A DNA stretch of 42,489 nt. Source: Acidimicrobiaceae bacterium (GTDB lineage: Bacteria > Actinomycetota > Acidimicrobiia > Acidimicrobiales > Acidimicrobiaceae). The stretch spans positions 1 through 42,489 of the forward strand of contig JABEUN010000035.1 of assembly GCA_013044385.1 (NCBI GenBank). The letters run 5' to 3'. Within the stretch, counting starts at the first letter, position 1; each line of letters opens with the position of its first letter. Below the pieces are notes generated by a model. It saw only the letters and a list, made by a program, of their open reading frames with translations. It was not told the DNA's origin and made no database searches. Made by a program: the position numbers and the translations under genes. This document shows, one piece after another, positions 1 to 8,769 of this stretch.

Positions 1-3000
1 AGTTCATCCTCCGGCATGGCCTTGGCGAATACAAATCCCTGAAGTGTCGGGCACCCAAGCTCCTCAAGCATCTTTACGTGGCCCAAGGTCTCGACTCCCT
101 CAGCTATCACCTCTATTCCCAGCATCCTTCCGAGGTCAATTACTGACCTCACTATCGCAAGACTCGTGGGGTTCTCCAGCATTCGCAGGACGAAGCTCTT
201 ATCAACCTTCAGATGGTTGACTGACATCGAGTTGAGGTGCATGATCGATGTGTATCCGGTGCCGAAGTCGTCAATGCCGATCAAAAATCCGGTACTGGCT
301 AGTTCGTTGAGGCGCAACGCCACCATCTCGGCATTTCTGAAAGCTGCCGTTTCGGTGAGTTCGATCTGAATCAACGAAGGCGGTATCCGCTGTAGTTCGA
401 GTTCTCTCAGTAGCAGTTGCATAAGCGCTGATGAGTTGAGCGACTTCGGGGAGATGTTGATAGCGATTGGGAACGGACTGATCAGGTTCGCTATTCGGGC
501 CGCCGCTGCGGTCGCTTCCTTGATGACGAATTCGGTAATCGGGTGTATCAGTCCAATACGCTCTGCAAGTGGGATAAAGACGTCTGGCCCTATAGGGCCG
601 AGCACACTGTCCTGCCAGCGGAGCAGTGCTTCTGCACCGACGACCTGCCTCGATGACGTGTCTATCTGTGGTTGATAGTGCAGGCGCAAGGTCCCGTTCT
701 CGATCGCCTTTGTCAATGCACGTGCAATAGTTGTTTGGCTGTGTGGCTCAGAACTGCTTCTGGCACCGAGACTTCTCGTGTTGTTGAGTGGCCCGTTCGG
801 CAATTCGGGCACGCCGTCGATGTACTCCCGCAGGGTCTGGCTTCCGAGGTCGAAGGATGAAAGGTTGAATACGCGGACGCCCATGGGGAGATAGACCGCG
901 AGCCCGCCTATTTCAAAAGGCTCTGCAAGCACCGCTTCGACCCGGGAGGCCATCTCGCTTGCTTCTGAGGGTCCAGATGGTTTACCGAGCACCAAAAGGA
1001 GTTCGCCGTCTTTTGGGTAGTACGGTTCGGCTTCGGGTCCCAGTAACGCCCTGACCCTATCTATCACGGACAGATTGAACTTCACCCGTAGGTGTCTAAC
1101 GAGTTCCCGACTGTAGCGTTCGAAGAGTCGGTCGCGACTCAAAGTAATCAATATTGCAGTGATTCCAGCCTCTTCGCCGCTGGATTGAGCGAGCCGTTCG
1201 TCTAGTGCTCTTAGGTTCGGCAGGCCCATCTCCAAGTCGGTTCGACTCAGCCTTTGTAGATTCTCGTTGGCCACGAGTCTTTGCAGCGATGCGTTCAGAA
1301 TCGCTGAGACGGAGTCGAGGAGCATAGATAGGTCTCGGTTGTCGATGGAAGAGGCGAGGTCGCCAAGCACGAGGATGATCGGAGCTTCGTTCGCTGCTGG
1401 TATGGGAATGTAGCATGCGACATAGTCGGGCTGAAAACTCCACGCCAGTGCGTCTGCGAGTTTGGAACTGCGCTGCATCCGTTCAAGATGGGGTAGTGCC
1501 AGAGCGCCTTTGGCCTCAAACGAGAATCCAGCGTCGACAATTGCAGCCGATTTAGCCCTTACAACTTTTGCACCGTCGAATTTTGGCTCGAGGTAGGTAC
1601 CCGGCTTTCCAAAGTCGCCTATGTACACTCTGCGGAGCGTCGGCCTCCACACGGCCAGGCTGGTATCTAGGTGACTTACCAGCTCCGACTTGTGAGTCGC
1701 TGTCATCGCCCATTTCGAGTAGTTCGCAAGTAGCTGGTTGATCGAGACCCTGTTCATAAGGTCGTGTCGGTCTCGTTCCAGCTCGGTAATGTCGATTGCT
1801 ACTCCGCCTGAAACTGGAGAGCCGGATGATTTGGCTTCCAGTGCACTACTCCAGAATTTCAGGACGCGTCCGTTCCGGTTGACGATCAGCTCATTTAGCT
1901 TTCCACCCTGCCTTATGTCCTGCTGGATCCCCTCCGCCTTTGGTAGATCGGAGCTGTATGCCAGTGCGGGCTTATCGCCAACTTTGAGTCGTTCCCTACC
2001 TGGGAAACTTAACCCTCCCTCATTGAAGAGAATCCTGTCCTGTTCGTCTAGGCCGAAGATCATGACGGGGGCGTGCGAAGCGCCCAGCCGGAGCAGCGTC
2101 TGGGTCCGTTCCAACTCCTGCTTGTCGTGGAGCCAAGCCGTAGCGTCCTGAGCGAAGATTATGTACTCACAGTCGGAATTGTCTTCATCGGTTGAACCAA
2201 AAGACACCCTTACCCATTTGGTCTCACCGCCTTTGGTTGTAAAACTGAGAAGCGGACTCTGCCTCTCATCTGTCGGGGAGAATGACGCTTTGACCACGTC
2301 GGCTATCCTCAGCGTCGAGTTGGTGTCAAACAGATCGTCTATCTGACGACCAACAACCTCCTCCCAGCTCCGATGCAGTAGGTCCAGCATCGCCGGGTTG
2401 ACCGAAACAACCCTGGACGACTGCTCTATGACCATCACGCCTAGCGGCGAGGATTCTGCAATCTTCTGATAAAGCCTGTTCCTGAGCCTCAGTGATTTGG
2501 AGCGTTCGGATACCTCCTCCATCTGGAGTACAGAGGACCCGCCGAGTGCGAGAATCTCGGCCACCCCTTTTAGGAGGGCTCTTTTTTCGGTGTCGAAGTA
2601 CCCTTCGGTCTTTGCGTAGGCATTCATGACGGCGAGGTGCGATGGTGCGAGCTTCAGCGGAACGCTCAAGTGCGATGAGATTCCGTACGCGGCGGATCTG
2701 CTCTTCCAAGTCGCCGCGTGCTGTTCATCGGATTGATCCAATTCGTAGTAAGACACTTGGCCTCTTGCTGCGACGGAGGGAGTTTCCGGACTCTCTGTCG
2801 TGCCTTGGTGTGGAATTTTCAGTTCGGAAAGGTAGTCGACTGCCGGCCCGGCTGAGCCGATTATTCGAATACCTCGCTCTTGGTTATCATCCTCACCTAT
2901 CCAGACGAGAGGGAGGTCCAATTCACCCGCTATGAGTTCGCAGACCTCTTTGCCGAGTTGCAAGACCGTCGTGGACCTGATGGCGGTAAGTGCGGCCTGC

Positions 3001-3029
3001 TGCAGTAGCCGTGTACCGTCGTAGGCCAA
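1..3029 (-). CDS. GAF-PAS-PAS-GAF-like, degenerate GGDEF, EAL c-di-GMP protein (3' end cut by window)
   Basis: I translated this reverse-strand frame by hand; it stays open for about 1009 codons to the window edge. The TTG start at 3029 has AGGAGG 5 nt upstream. The N-terminal ~170 residues look like a GAF sensor. Two PAS-like segments follow (about 184-300 and 305-416), then a second GAF-like region (about 430-580), a GGDEF-like domain (about 590-715) and an EAL domain from about 770. The GGDEF site reads KDGEL, so cyclase activity is unlikely. The EAL domain keeps EALLRW, LTET, IDDFGTGY, LKVDKSF, EGVET and LQGF, so all metal- and substrate-binding acids appear present and it should be an active cyclic-di-GMP phosphodiesterase. 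No transmembrane segment was seen, so it is probably a cytosolic sensor. Only the last few EAL residues are missing. Domain assignment is by motif reading; GAF and PAS ligands are unknown. Confidence 0.9.
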   Translation of the reverse strand, partial: MAYDGTRLLQQAALTAIRSTTVLQLGKEVCELIAGELDLPLVWIGEDDNQERGIRIIGSAGPAVDYLSELKIPHQGTTESPETPSVAARGQVSYYELDQSDEQHAATWKSRSAAYGISSHLSVPLKLAPSHLAVMNAYAKTEGYFDTEKRALLKGVAEILALGGSSVLQMEEVSERSKSLRLRNRLYQKIAESSPLGVMVIEQSSRVVSVNPAMLDLLHRSWEEVVGRQIDDLFDTNSTLRIADVVKASFSPTDERQSPLLSFTTKGGETKWVRVSFGSTDEDNSDCEYIIFAQDATAWLHDKQELERTQTLLRLGASHAPVMIFGLDEQDRILFNEGGLSFPGRERLKVGDKPALAYSSDLPKAEGIQQDIRQGGKLNELIVNRNGRVLKFWSSALEAKSSGSPVSGGVAIDITELERDRHDLMNRVSINQLLANYSKWAMTATHKSELVSHLDTSLAVWRPTLRRVYIGDFGKPGTYLEPKFDGAKVVRAKSAAIVDAGFSFEAKGALALPHLERMQRSSKLADALAWSFQPDYVACYIPIPAANEAPIILVLGDLASSIDNRDLSMLLDSVSAILNASLQRLVANENLQRLSRTDLEMGLPNLRALDERLAQSSGEEAGITAILITLSRDRLFERYSRELVRHLRVKFNLSVIDRVRALLGPEAEPYYPKDGELLLVLGKPSGPSEASEMASRVEAVLAEPFEIGGLAVYLPMGVRVFNLSSFDLGSQTLREYIDGVPELPNGPLNNTRSLGARSSSEPHSQTTIARALTKAIENGTLRLHYQPQIDTSSRQVVGAEALLRWQDSVLGPIGPDVFIPLAERIGLIHPITEFVIKEATAAAARIANLISPFPIAINISPKSLNSSALMQLLLRELELQRIPPSLIQIELTETAAFRNAEMVALRLNELASTGFLIGIDDFGTGYTSIMHLNSMSVNHLKVDKSFVLRMLENPTSLAIVRSVIDLGRMLGIEVIAEGVETLGHVKMLEELGCPTLQGFVFAKAMPEDE

Positions 3030-3320
3030 ACCCACCTCCTACAACTTCGACCGCAAGGCGACGCGGAACTTCAACACCCCAATACTAGTTTATGAGAAAA
3101 GAGTCGGCCATGACCTCTGAGGGTAATGCGGACGCCGTGGGTCAAAGAACTGTTTGGCAGTCACCATGTTCGAGCCACTGCTCGACTCTGGGTTTCGGAT
3201 AGTTCAGGTCAGAGACCATTAGGGTAGCTCCGGCTAGGTTCTAGCTGATGAGTCAGGGGTCTTGTGGCGGCTGTGTCGGTCCGCCCCGGCAATTTAGAGT
3301 TGTAAGGGGTGTAGTCGAAG
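3030..3320. other. Intergenic region between divergent genes
   Basis: This 291-bp gap separates the leftward EAL gene from the rightward PAP2 gene, so it must hold both promoters. A leftward TAGTAT at 3087-3082 lies about 52 nt before the EAL start, and a rightward TAGAGT lies about 20 nt before the PAP2 start. Neither has a convincing -35 partner. No RNA gene or repeat was recognised. Confidence 0.5.
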
Positions 3321-4112
3321 TTGGCCCATAACGAAAAAGGTACCGACTGGCGTGCTTGGCTTGCACCCGTGCGCTATGCCGACGGGAAGCCGGTGCGCTT
3401 TTGGAATCAGCTCATTATGGCTGCAATCTTCTACTTCGGTTACGAATTCACGTCGTCCCTTGAATCCGGGTCTACTCCTGTCGCCCGTCGTAATGCACTT
3501 TCCGAGGTAAAACTGGAGCGGACACTTCACATATTCAAAGAACAGGCGATCCAGCACTACTTCCTCGCTTTCCCGTGGTTGATCAAGTTGGCGAACCTGT
3601 TCTACGTGACGGTCCACTTCATCCTTCCGGTGGTCATTCTGGTCCTGCTTTTCAAAAGGGACGCTTCGAGATTCCTGCGATACAGAAATGTATTTGCATG
3701 GATGACAGCGATCTCTTTTGTAGTGTTCATCGTCTTTCCGGTCATGCCACCTCGACTACTACCTCACGTGTTCGGATTCGTGGATACCCAGCTCAAGTAT
3801 GGTGGTGCGGGGCGGCTCGACGCTACATTGATGGCAGAGGCCGGTAACCCTTATGCGGCTATGCCGAGCCTGCACTTCGCCTGGGCGGCGTGGTGCGCTA
3901 TCGCTGGTTATCCGGTAATGCGGAGCCGCATTGCAAAAATGCTGCTTGCGGTAGATCCATTTGTGACCATCTTCGTGGTGGTTATAACAGCAAACCACTT
4001 CTTTGTGGATATCATCGGCGGAGCGTTGGTACTCGGCGTCTCTATGCTGCTTGCAGGCCTGAGACCCCGAAAGAGACACATGACGACCTCATGGGTGGGT
4101 TCAGACCGCTGA
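3321..4112 (+). CDS. PAP2-superfamily membrane protein, AUR1/IPT1-like (PF14378-type)
   Basis: A 263-residue multi-pass membrane protein. It has the hallmarks of the PAP2 branch related to inositol-phosphotransferases: FPVMPPRLLP in a loop near residue 140, then AAMPSLHFAW with His185, then TANHFFVDIIGG with His226 and Asp230. The two His and the Asp form the usual phosphotransfer site. Family members act on lipid phosphates or transfer phosphoinositol head groups at the membrane; the substrate here cannot be told. The TTG start at 3321 is preceded by an AGGGG-like Shine-Dalgarno about 12 nt upstream. The next gene, mscL, lies 48 nt downstream with its own promoter, so the two need not be co-transcribed. 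Confidence 0.85.
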   Translation: MAHNEKGTDWRAWLAPVRYADGKPVRFWNQLIMAAIFYFGYEFTSSLESGSTPVARRNALSEVKLERTLHIFKEQAIQHYFLAFPWLIKLANLFYVTVHFILPVVILVLLFKRDASRFLRYRNVFAWMTAISFVVFIVFPVMPPRLLPHVFGFVDTQLKYGGAGRLDATLMAEAGNPYAAMPSLHFAWAAWCAIAGYPVMRSRIAKMLLAVDPFVTIFVVVITANHFFVDIIGGALVLGVSMLLAGLRPRKRHMTTSWVGSDR

Positions 4113-4124
4113 AATCGGAACTGC

Positions 4125-4153
4125 TTGACCAGCGGCCTGCATTCACTTACTCT
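4125..4153 (+). promoter_or_regulatory. Promoter of mscL, apparently leaderless
   Basis: TTGACC (4125-4130), a 17-bp spacer and TACTCT (4148-4153) form a sigma-70-like promoter. The -10 ends 7 nt before the ATG at 4161, so transcription should start at or next to the A of the start codon. There is no Shine-Dalgarno before that ATG. Both observations fit a leaderless mRNA. Confidence 0.65.
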
Positions 4154-4160
4154 ATGTGAC

Positions 4161-4580
4161 ATGGCTATCGGAAAAGAGTTCAAGGAGTTTGTACTCCGAG
4201 GCAACGTCGTAGATCTAGCAGTTGGAGTAGTCGTCGGCACCGCCTTTAATGCAGTGGTGCAGTCCCTGGTCAAGGATTTGATCACCCCACTTATTGGCCT
4301 GGTGGGTGGCTTCAACTTTGCCGGGATGAGCGCAACTCTGAACAAGAGCGTTTTCCTGTTCGGGACGTTTCTGAACACCATCGTAAGCTTCATAATTATT
4401 GCGGCGGTGGTCTTCTTCTTGGTCGTGAAACCGTTGAACGCGATGGCAAATCGAAAAGCCGCTCGGACTCCAGTGGTAACCGAAGAGCCGACCACCAAGA
4501 CCTGCCCATTCTGTATTTCGGAAATTCCGATTCAGGCCACCCGTTGCCCTAACTGTACATCGGTGCTTTCAGACAACTGA
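4161..4580 (+). CDS. mscL: Large-conductance mechanosensitive channel MscL with C-terminal zinc-ribbon motif
   Basis: 139 residues. The N-terminus MAIGKEFKEFVLRGNVVDLA is the classic MscL amphipathic helix and start of TM1. Then come ITPLIG, a short periplasmic loop and TM2 (about residues 73-94), ending at VVKPLNAMA. MscL forms a homopentameric pore that opens under membrane tension and releases solutes on osmotic downshock. The cytoplasmic tail adds CPFC and CPNC pairs 13 residues apart, a zinc-ribbon-like element beyond the usual tail. An in-frame TTG at 4125 lies upstream, but it coincides with the -35 box, and the family start fits ATG 4161. The lack of a ribosome site and the position of the -10 suggest a leaderless transcript. 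Confidence 0.96.
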   Translation: MAIGKEFKEFVLRGNVVDLAVGVVVGTAFNAVVQSLVKDLITPLIGLVGGFNFAGMSATLNKSVFLFGTFLNTIVSFIIIAAVVFFLVVKPLNAMANRKAARTPVVTEEPTTKTCPFCISEIPIQATRCPNCTSVLSDN

Positions 4581-4691
4581 GGGTTCGAAGGTGAGCCGAT
4601 ACCCTACTTCGGTCATTGTTGATCAGCGGGCGCCCCTCGTTCGGTCATCGTTGCTAATCTTTCTAGGCGCAAGTGATGCTGGAGGAGCTTG

Positions 4692-5747
4692 ATGTCTGTT
4701 GATTTAGCCGCCCTTCTTGGTGCGAAGTTCGAAGATCTAATGGAGCACAAGTGCCAGGGCGTACCTGCGAGTTCGCTCGTGTTGCCTGGACCTGACTATT
4801 TGGACCGGGTCTTTGCTGCTTCGGATCGATCGCCGACAGTGATGAGGAATCTGGCAAGCATCTACAACCACGGACGCCTATCGGGATCTGGGTATATCTC
4901 GATCCTTCCGGTGGATCAAGGCATTGAACATTCGGCGGCAGCGTCATTCTCGAAGAATCCCGCCTACTTCGACCCCAGCGCTATCTGCGAACTGGCAATA
5001 AATGCTGGATGTTCGGCAGTGGCGACGACCTTGGGTGGCCTTGGGATAGTCTCGAGACGGTTCGTGCACAAGATCCCGTTCATAGTCAAGATCAACCACA
5101 ATGAACTCCTCAAGTACCCGAACCGCTTCGATCAGGTGATGTTTGGATCTGTTCGACAGGCAGCAGACCTAGGTGCTGTCGGCGTGGGTGCAACGATCTA
5201 CTTCGGTTCTGAGGAGAGCACTAGGCAGATTGTCGAGGTCTCGGAGGCATTTGCCGAGGCACACCGGCTCGGAATGTTCACAGTTCTTTGGTGCTACCTC
5301 AGGAATTCCGGTTTCAAGACCGAAAATGGAGACTTCCATACAGCTGCTGACTTGACGGCACAAGCGAACCATATCGGTGTGACCATCGAGGCCGATATCA
5401 TCAAACAGAAGCTACCTACGATCAACGGTGGCTTCAATGAACTCTCGTTTTCCAAGACCGATCCGCTCGTCTACAGCGAATTGACTACCGATCACCCAAT
5501 CGATCTGACCCGTTGGCAGGTAACGAACTGCTACGCGGGCCGTATCGGCCTTATAAATTCTGGTGGGGAGTCCAGAGGCGCATCAGACCTTGTAGATGCT
5601 GTGACGACTGCAGTTGTGAACAAGCGTGCAGGAGGGGTCGGCCTGATCGTAGGGCGCAAGGCATTCCAGCGGCCCATGAAAGAAGGCGTCGCGCTTCTTG
5701 AGGCTATCCAAGAGGTTTACTTGGACCCGTCTGTAACAATTGCGTAG
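4692..5747 (+). CDS. fbaB: Class I fructose-bisphosphate aldolase, DhnA/FbaB type
   Basis: 351 residues, nearly collinear with E. coli FbaB as I remember it: [10 protein letters not shown] at the start, [20 protein letters not shown], the ADIIKQKLP segment with Lys238, [17 protein letters not shown], and the same closing YLDPSVTIA-type tail. It cleaves fructose 1,6-bisphosphate into dihydroxyacetone phosphate and glyceraldehyde 3-phosphate through a Schiff-base lysine, probably in the ADIIKQK strand. It works in glycolysis or gluconeogenesis in the cytosol. ATG 4692 is chosen because GGAGGAG ends 4 nt before it; the in-frame TTG at 4689 would be too close. TAATCT at 4655-4660 may be its -10. 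It ends 10 bp from a convergent gene. Confidence 0.95.
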   Translation: MSVDLAALLGAKFEDLMEHKCQGVPASSLVLPGPDYLDRVFAASDRSPTVMRNLASIYNHGRLSGSGYISILPVDQGIEHSAAASFSKNPAYFDPSAICELAINAGCSAVATTLGGLGIVSRRFVHKIPFIVKINHNELLKYPNRFDQVMFGSVRQAADLGAVGVGATIYFGSEESTRQIVEVSEAFAEAHRLGMFTVLWCYLRNSGFKTENGDFHTAADLTAQANHIGVTIEADIIKQKLPTINGGFNELSFSKTDPLVYSELTTDHPIDLTRWQVTNCYAGRIGLINSGGESRGASDLVDAVTTAVVNKRAGGVGLIVGRKAFQRPMKEGVALLEAIQEVYLDPSVTIA

Positions 5748-5757
5748 CTGCTTGGAG

Positions 5758-6666
5758 CTAGGGCAGTTGCTCTCCGAGTAACAGCCCACTCAGAGGGGCC
5801 GGAGTAGGCCAATTGTCAGAAACTGTTTCGGATCCTGTGCGCAACTTCGCCAACAGCTCATCGGGATCTAGGGCTGCGATGGTGACTGTGAGTTTCTGGT
5901 CGTCTGCAACCTCAGCTTCTATGGCCGACTTAGAAGCAGACTTAGCAGCACGATGGTGGATCTTGAGTCGAGCGTCTGCTGCTTTATTGCCGATCACAAA
6001 CGCACCGTCGTTGCGGCCTGATGATATCTCTGGCTCTGCTTCTTTGTTGGCTAGCGGAATCTGATCGGTCTCGAGCTGGGAGCTTCTAGAAGGGAAACTC
6101 GGTAGTTCGCTGGTGGCTTCGGAGATCAGAAGTGGCGTCCTGATACGGTCGTCGGTAGATAAAAAGACGTTAGCTCCATCGATTACCAGCAGTTCAGAAG
6201 ATGCCACCATCTCCGATATCTCCCTAATCAATCCACCTTGGCGGCAGATCCATACCCTGTGGTGGAACCCAAACCTGTCAGTGATCCGAGACGTCAGGTC
6301 TTTGTTGGCCCCGTCTATCAGATCGCCAATTCCGTTTGCGTCTACGACCGCCCATGGAAGTGGCGGGTGGTGGTCCGTGGTTCCGTAACGAATCAGCTGG
6401 GAGAGTTCGTGGCTGACAGAAGCAAGCGGTGCTCTGATCAGTGGGGGAGTCTGTGGGTCTGCGCGCTCCAGGATGCCAACTACCCCTCTTATCCGATGTG
6501 CGTCCCCCGAATGGGTGATCCAAGACATCTGGTAGATATACAGGCCGGGCTCGTCGTCTATGGTGATCTCGTTGTAAGCGGTGCTTTTTGGAGGAGATTC
6601 GATCCTCTCCAGTGGAGCTTCGAACGGGTCGTATCTGTATGCGGCGAAGGGATGGAATTCATGCAC
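5758..6666 (-). CDS. Divergent DUF1015-like protein
   Basis: 302 residues. The N-terminal PFAAYRYDP and the following LYIYQM and GVVGILE segments resemble DUF1015 proteins, whose function is unknown. Two hallmarks are missing. The APPYD-type turn after the first strand reads ESPPKSTAY, and the IADGHHRY-type motif reads VIDGANVFLS (about residue 164). The protein is also shorter than the usual 400 or so residues, and its last 110 residues are low-complexity Ser/Ala/Glu-rich. It may therefore be a degenerate paralogue. It starts with GTG at 6666, without a clear Shine-Dalgarno, divergent from the HAD gene. The family assignment is tentative. Confidence 0.65.
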   Translation of the reverse strand: MHEFHPFAAYRYDPFEAPLERIESPPKSTAYNEITIDDEPGLYIYQMSWITHSGDAHRIRGVVGILERADPQTPPLIRAPLASVSHELSQLIRYGTTDHHPPLPWAVVDANGIGDLIDGANKDLTSRITDRFGFHHRVWICRQGGLIREISEMVASSELLVIDGANVFLSTDDRIRTPLLISEATSELPSFPSRSSQLETDQIPLANKEAEPEISSGRNDGAFVIGNKAADARLKIHHRAAKSASKSAIEAEVADDQKLTVTIAALDPDELLAKLRTGSETVSDNWPTPAPLSGLLLGEQLP

Positions 6667-6761
6667 CCAACTATGCCTAATGGGCTCCGGCGATTATGCC
6701 TGCATTCAATCGCGGATGTGTTGTCGGCGAAGTGTCAAAGTTGTACAGGTCGGCTTTGGCT

Positions 6762-7517
6762 GTGACCGAGATCTGCTGGTGTCTGGATCTAGATGGCGTG
6801 CTCTGGTTGGCGGATCAACCTATTGCTGGTTCATCAGAAGCGGTGAAGATGCTAAGAGCGGCAGGCTTTGGTGTCCGATTTGTCACGAATAACTCAGTTC
6901 CGACTCTTGAGCAGTACAGGTCGAAGCTTGGATCTTTTGGAATCGAGATCGCCGACGGCGAGGTCATATCCTCCTCGATGGCCGCAGCATCACTTATTGC
7001 ACCTGGCGAGAGGGTGTACGTGGTCGGAGGCGCAGGACTGCGTGAGGCGGTCGCTAGTGCAGGAGCTGAAGTCGTCGACTCCTCCGATGCAGACGTAGTG
7101 GCGGTCGGCTGGGCGAGGGATTTCAACTTCGAGATTATCTCCAAGGCTCTTTCTGCGATCCTCGCCGGGGCCCGATTCGTGGCCACCAATGATGATCCCA
7201 CCTACCCAACACCTAATGGTCTTGTGCCGGGGGCCGGCTCCATGGTCAGATCAATTTCATATTCAACGGGCGTTGAACCAGAGGTATCGGGAAAGCCCAA
7301 TAGAGCCATTTCAGAACTGCTCAAGCAGTCAGTTGGTTCGGGATCTGTGATGGTCGGTGATCGTTTCAGTACCGATGGCCTGTTTGCAAAAAGGGCCGGA
7401 ATGCCTTTCTACTTGGTGCTTTCCGGTGTCACTAAGGATGTAGATCCAAGCTGGGATCCACCGCCTTCCAAGGTCGCTAGCGACCTGCTCACGCTTGTCA
7501 AGGGAGTTTTGAACTAG
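6762..7517 (+). CDS. HAD-superfamily IIA sugar/glycolate phosphatase (NagD-like)
   Basis: 251 residues from the GTG at 6762. Motif I is LDLDGVLW (nucleophile Asp9, acid/base Asp11), motif II is VTNNS, the cap contains AVGWARDFNFE, and motifs III and IV are KPN and MVGDRFSTDG. This order and the C2-type cap between motifs II and III place it with NagD/phosphoglycolate phosphatase-like enzymes, which dephosphorylate small phosphometabolites. The exact substrate is unknown. The frame is open back to an ATG at 6696 and passes other GTG/TTG codons, but family members begin only a few residues before motif I, so 6762 is preferred. No strong ribosome site helps decide. It ends with TAG at 7515-7517. 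Confidence 0.87.
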   Translation: MTEICWCLDLDGVLWLADQPIAGSSEAVKMLRAAGFGVRFVTNNSVPTLEQYRSKLGSFGIEIADGEVISSSMAAASLIAPGERVYVVGGAGLREAVASAGAEVVDSSDADVVAVGWARDFNFEIISKALSAILAGARFVATNDDPTYPTPNGLVPGAGSMVRSISYSTGVEPEVSGKPNRAISELLKQSVGSGSVMVGDRFSTDGLFAKRAGMPFYLVLSGVTKDVDPSWDPPPSKVASDLLTLVKGVLN

Positions 7518-7608
7518 CGGTATTGCTCATGGTGACCTAATCTGAACCTGAAGTTCGTCTAGGTTGTCTCACTGCTGCAGTTCGGTGGGATTTAGGTTTG
7601 GGAGTGAC

Positions 7609-8598
7609 ATGCTGGAGATACAGTTGGCGGCCCGTCCAGTTGGATGGCCCAAGGAGTCGGACTTTTCGAAGGTGGATGCACCTACTCCGGCTGCCGGAGT
7701 TGGCGAGGTGCTCGTCAAGGTGGAATGGCTGTCGGTCGATCCCTACATGCGCGGGCGGATGAACGACGCCAAATCCTACGTTCCTCCATTTGCCCTAGAC
7801 GCTCCGCTTGCTGGCGGTGGGGTCGGACGCGTGATTGCAAGTGATGACCCGACATTTTCGGTCGGTTCCATCGTCACCGGGATGTTGCGTTGGCGGGAGT
7901 TCGACAACCAGCCCGTATCTGCTCTGACGAAACTTGAAGATGACGGTACGCCGCTTGAATGGTACCTGGGTGCATTGGGGATGCCCGGACTGACCGCCTA
8001 CGTCGGACTTCTCGAGATCGGTTCTCTCAAAGCGGGGGAGACTGTCTATGTATCGGCCGCTGCCGGGGCTGTCGGCTCGCTGGTGGGCCAGATTGCCAAA
8101 ATCAAAGGTGCGAGGGCGGTAGGTAGCGCTGGTGGACCCGATAAGGTCCGCCGTCTCGCCGAGCTGGGATTCGATGCCGGTATCGACTACCGCTCGACGG
8201 ATCTCAGGCGTGCGCTAGAGGCAGCTTGCCCGTCAGGGATAGACGTCTACTTTGACAATGTCGGTGGAGACCACCTAGAGGCCGCATTGTGGAATATGGC
8301 CGATCGTGGCCGGGTAGTGATGTGCGGCGCGATATCTCAATACAATGCCACCGCACCGAGTCCCGGACCCTCCAACCTTTTCGTGGCGATTCAACGGAGA
8401 CTCAGGCTGCAAGGTTTCATAGTTTCCGACCATGGATCTGCTTTTCCTTCGTTTGTTAGGGACATGAAGGGCTGGATAGCTTCGGGGGAGATTGAGAACG
8501 ACCAGACGGTGATCGAGGGTCTGTCTCGGACGCCGGATGCACTCGTTGCGCTGATGAGGGGCGAAAACCTCGGGAAGATGCTCGTAAAGGTCTCCTGA
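7609..8598 (+). CDS. Zinc-independent NADP-dependent medium-chain oxidoreductase (CurA/leukotriene-B4 dehydrogenase type)
   Basis: 329 residues. VEWLSVDPYMRGRM near residue 50, the AAAGAVGSLVGQIAK dinucleotide fold in the middle, DVYFDNVGGDHLEAAL and MCGAISQYNAT are typical of the MDR subfamily that reduces the C=C bond of 2-alkenals and 2-enones with NADPH. The zinc-ligand pattern of alcohol dehydrogenases is absent. It probably detoxifies reactive alkenals or quinones in the cytosol. ATG 7609 is preceded by GGGAG; the open frame starts earlier, at 7564, but that extension (MSHCCSSVGF) is unlike the family. TAATCT at 7538-7543 may be a -10 element. It is transcribed alone, with 91 bp upstream and 171 bp downstream. 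Confidence 0.9.
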   Translation: MLEIQLAARPVGWPKESDFSKVDAPTPAAGVGEVLVKVEWLSVDPYMRGRMNDAKSYVPPFALDAPLAGGGVGRVIASDDPTFSVGSIVTGMLRWREFDNQPVSALTKLEDDGTPLEWYLGALGMPGLTAYVGLLEIGSLKAGETVYVSAAAGAVGSLVGQIAKIKGARAVGSAGGPDKVRRLAELGFDAGIDYRSTDLRRALEAACPSGIDVYFDNVGGDHLEAALWNMADRGRVVMCGAISQYNATAPSPGPSNLFVAIQRRLRLQGFIVSDHGSAFPSFVRDMKGWIASGEIENDQTVIEGLSRTPDALVALMRGENLGKMLVKVS

Positions 8599-8769
8599 GA
8601 CACTCTTTAGATGAGAGCTTTCTAATCTGGGGCTAATGAGAATCTAAGAACCAGGGTGCACTATGGGTGAAGGGTAAAGCTGCTTAATCGCCTCGTTGGC
8701 CGTTGGACTTTTTGGGTCCTCGGTACAGGACGTTGGTCTGGTGATTCGGGCAGCAGGAGAGGCAGCGAG

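Noticed and set aside
166-860. Short plus-strand frames at the window start
   Set aside because: They lie opposite the EAL domain, whose catalytic motifs are all present on the minus strand.
3027-3035. GTG at 3035 as start of the EAL gene
   Set aside because: It overlaps the AGGAGG ribosome site; the TTG at 3029 has the proper spacing.
3908-4498. 196-codon minus-strand frame opposite PAP2 and mscL
   Set aside because: Both genes on the plus strand have clear family motifs; the reverse translation is Thr/Arg-rich noise.
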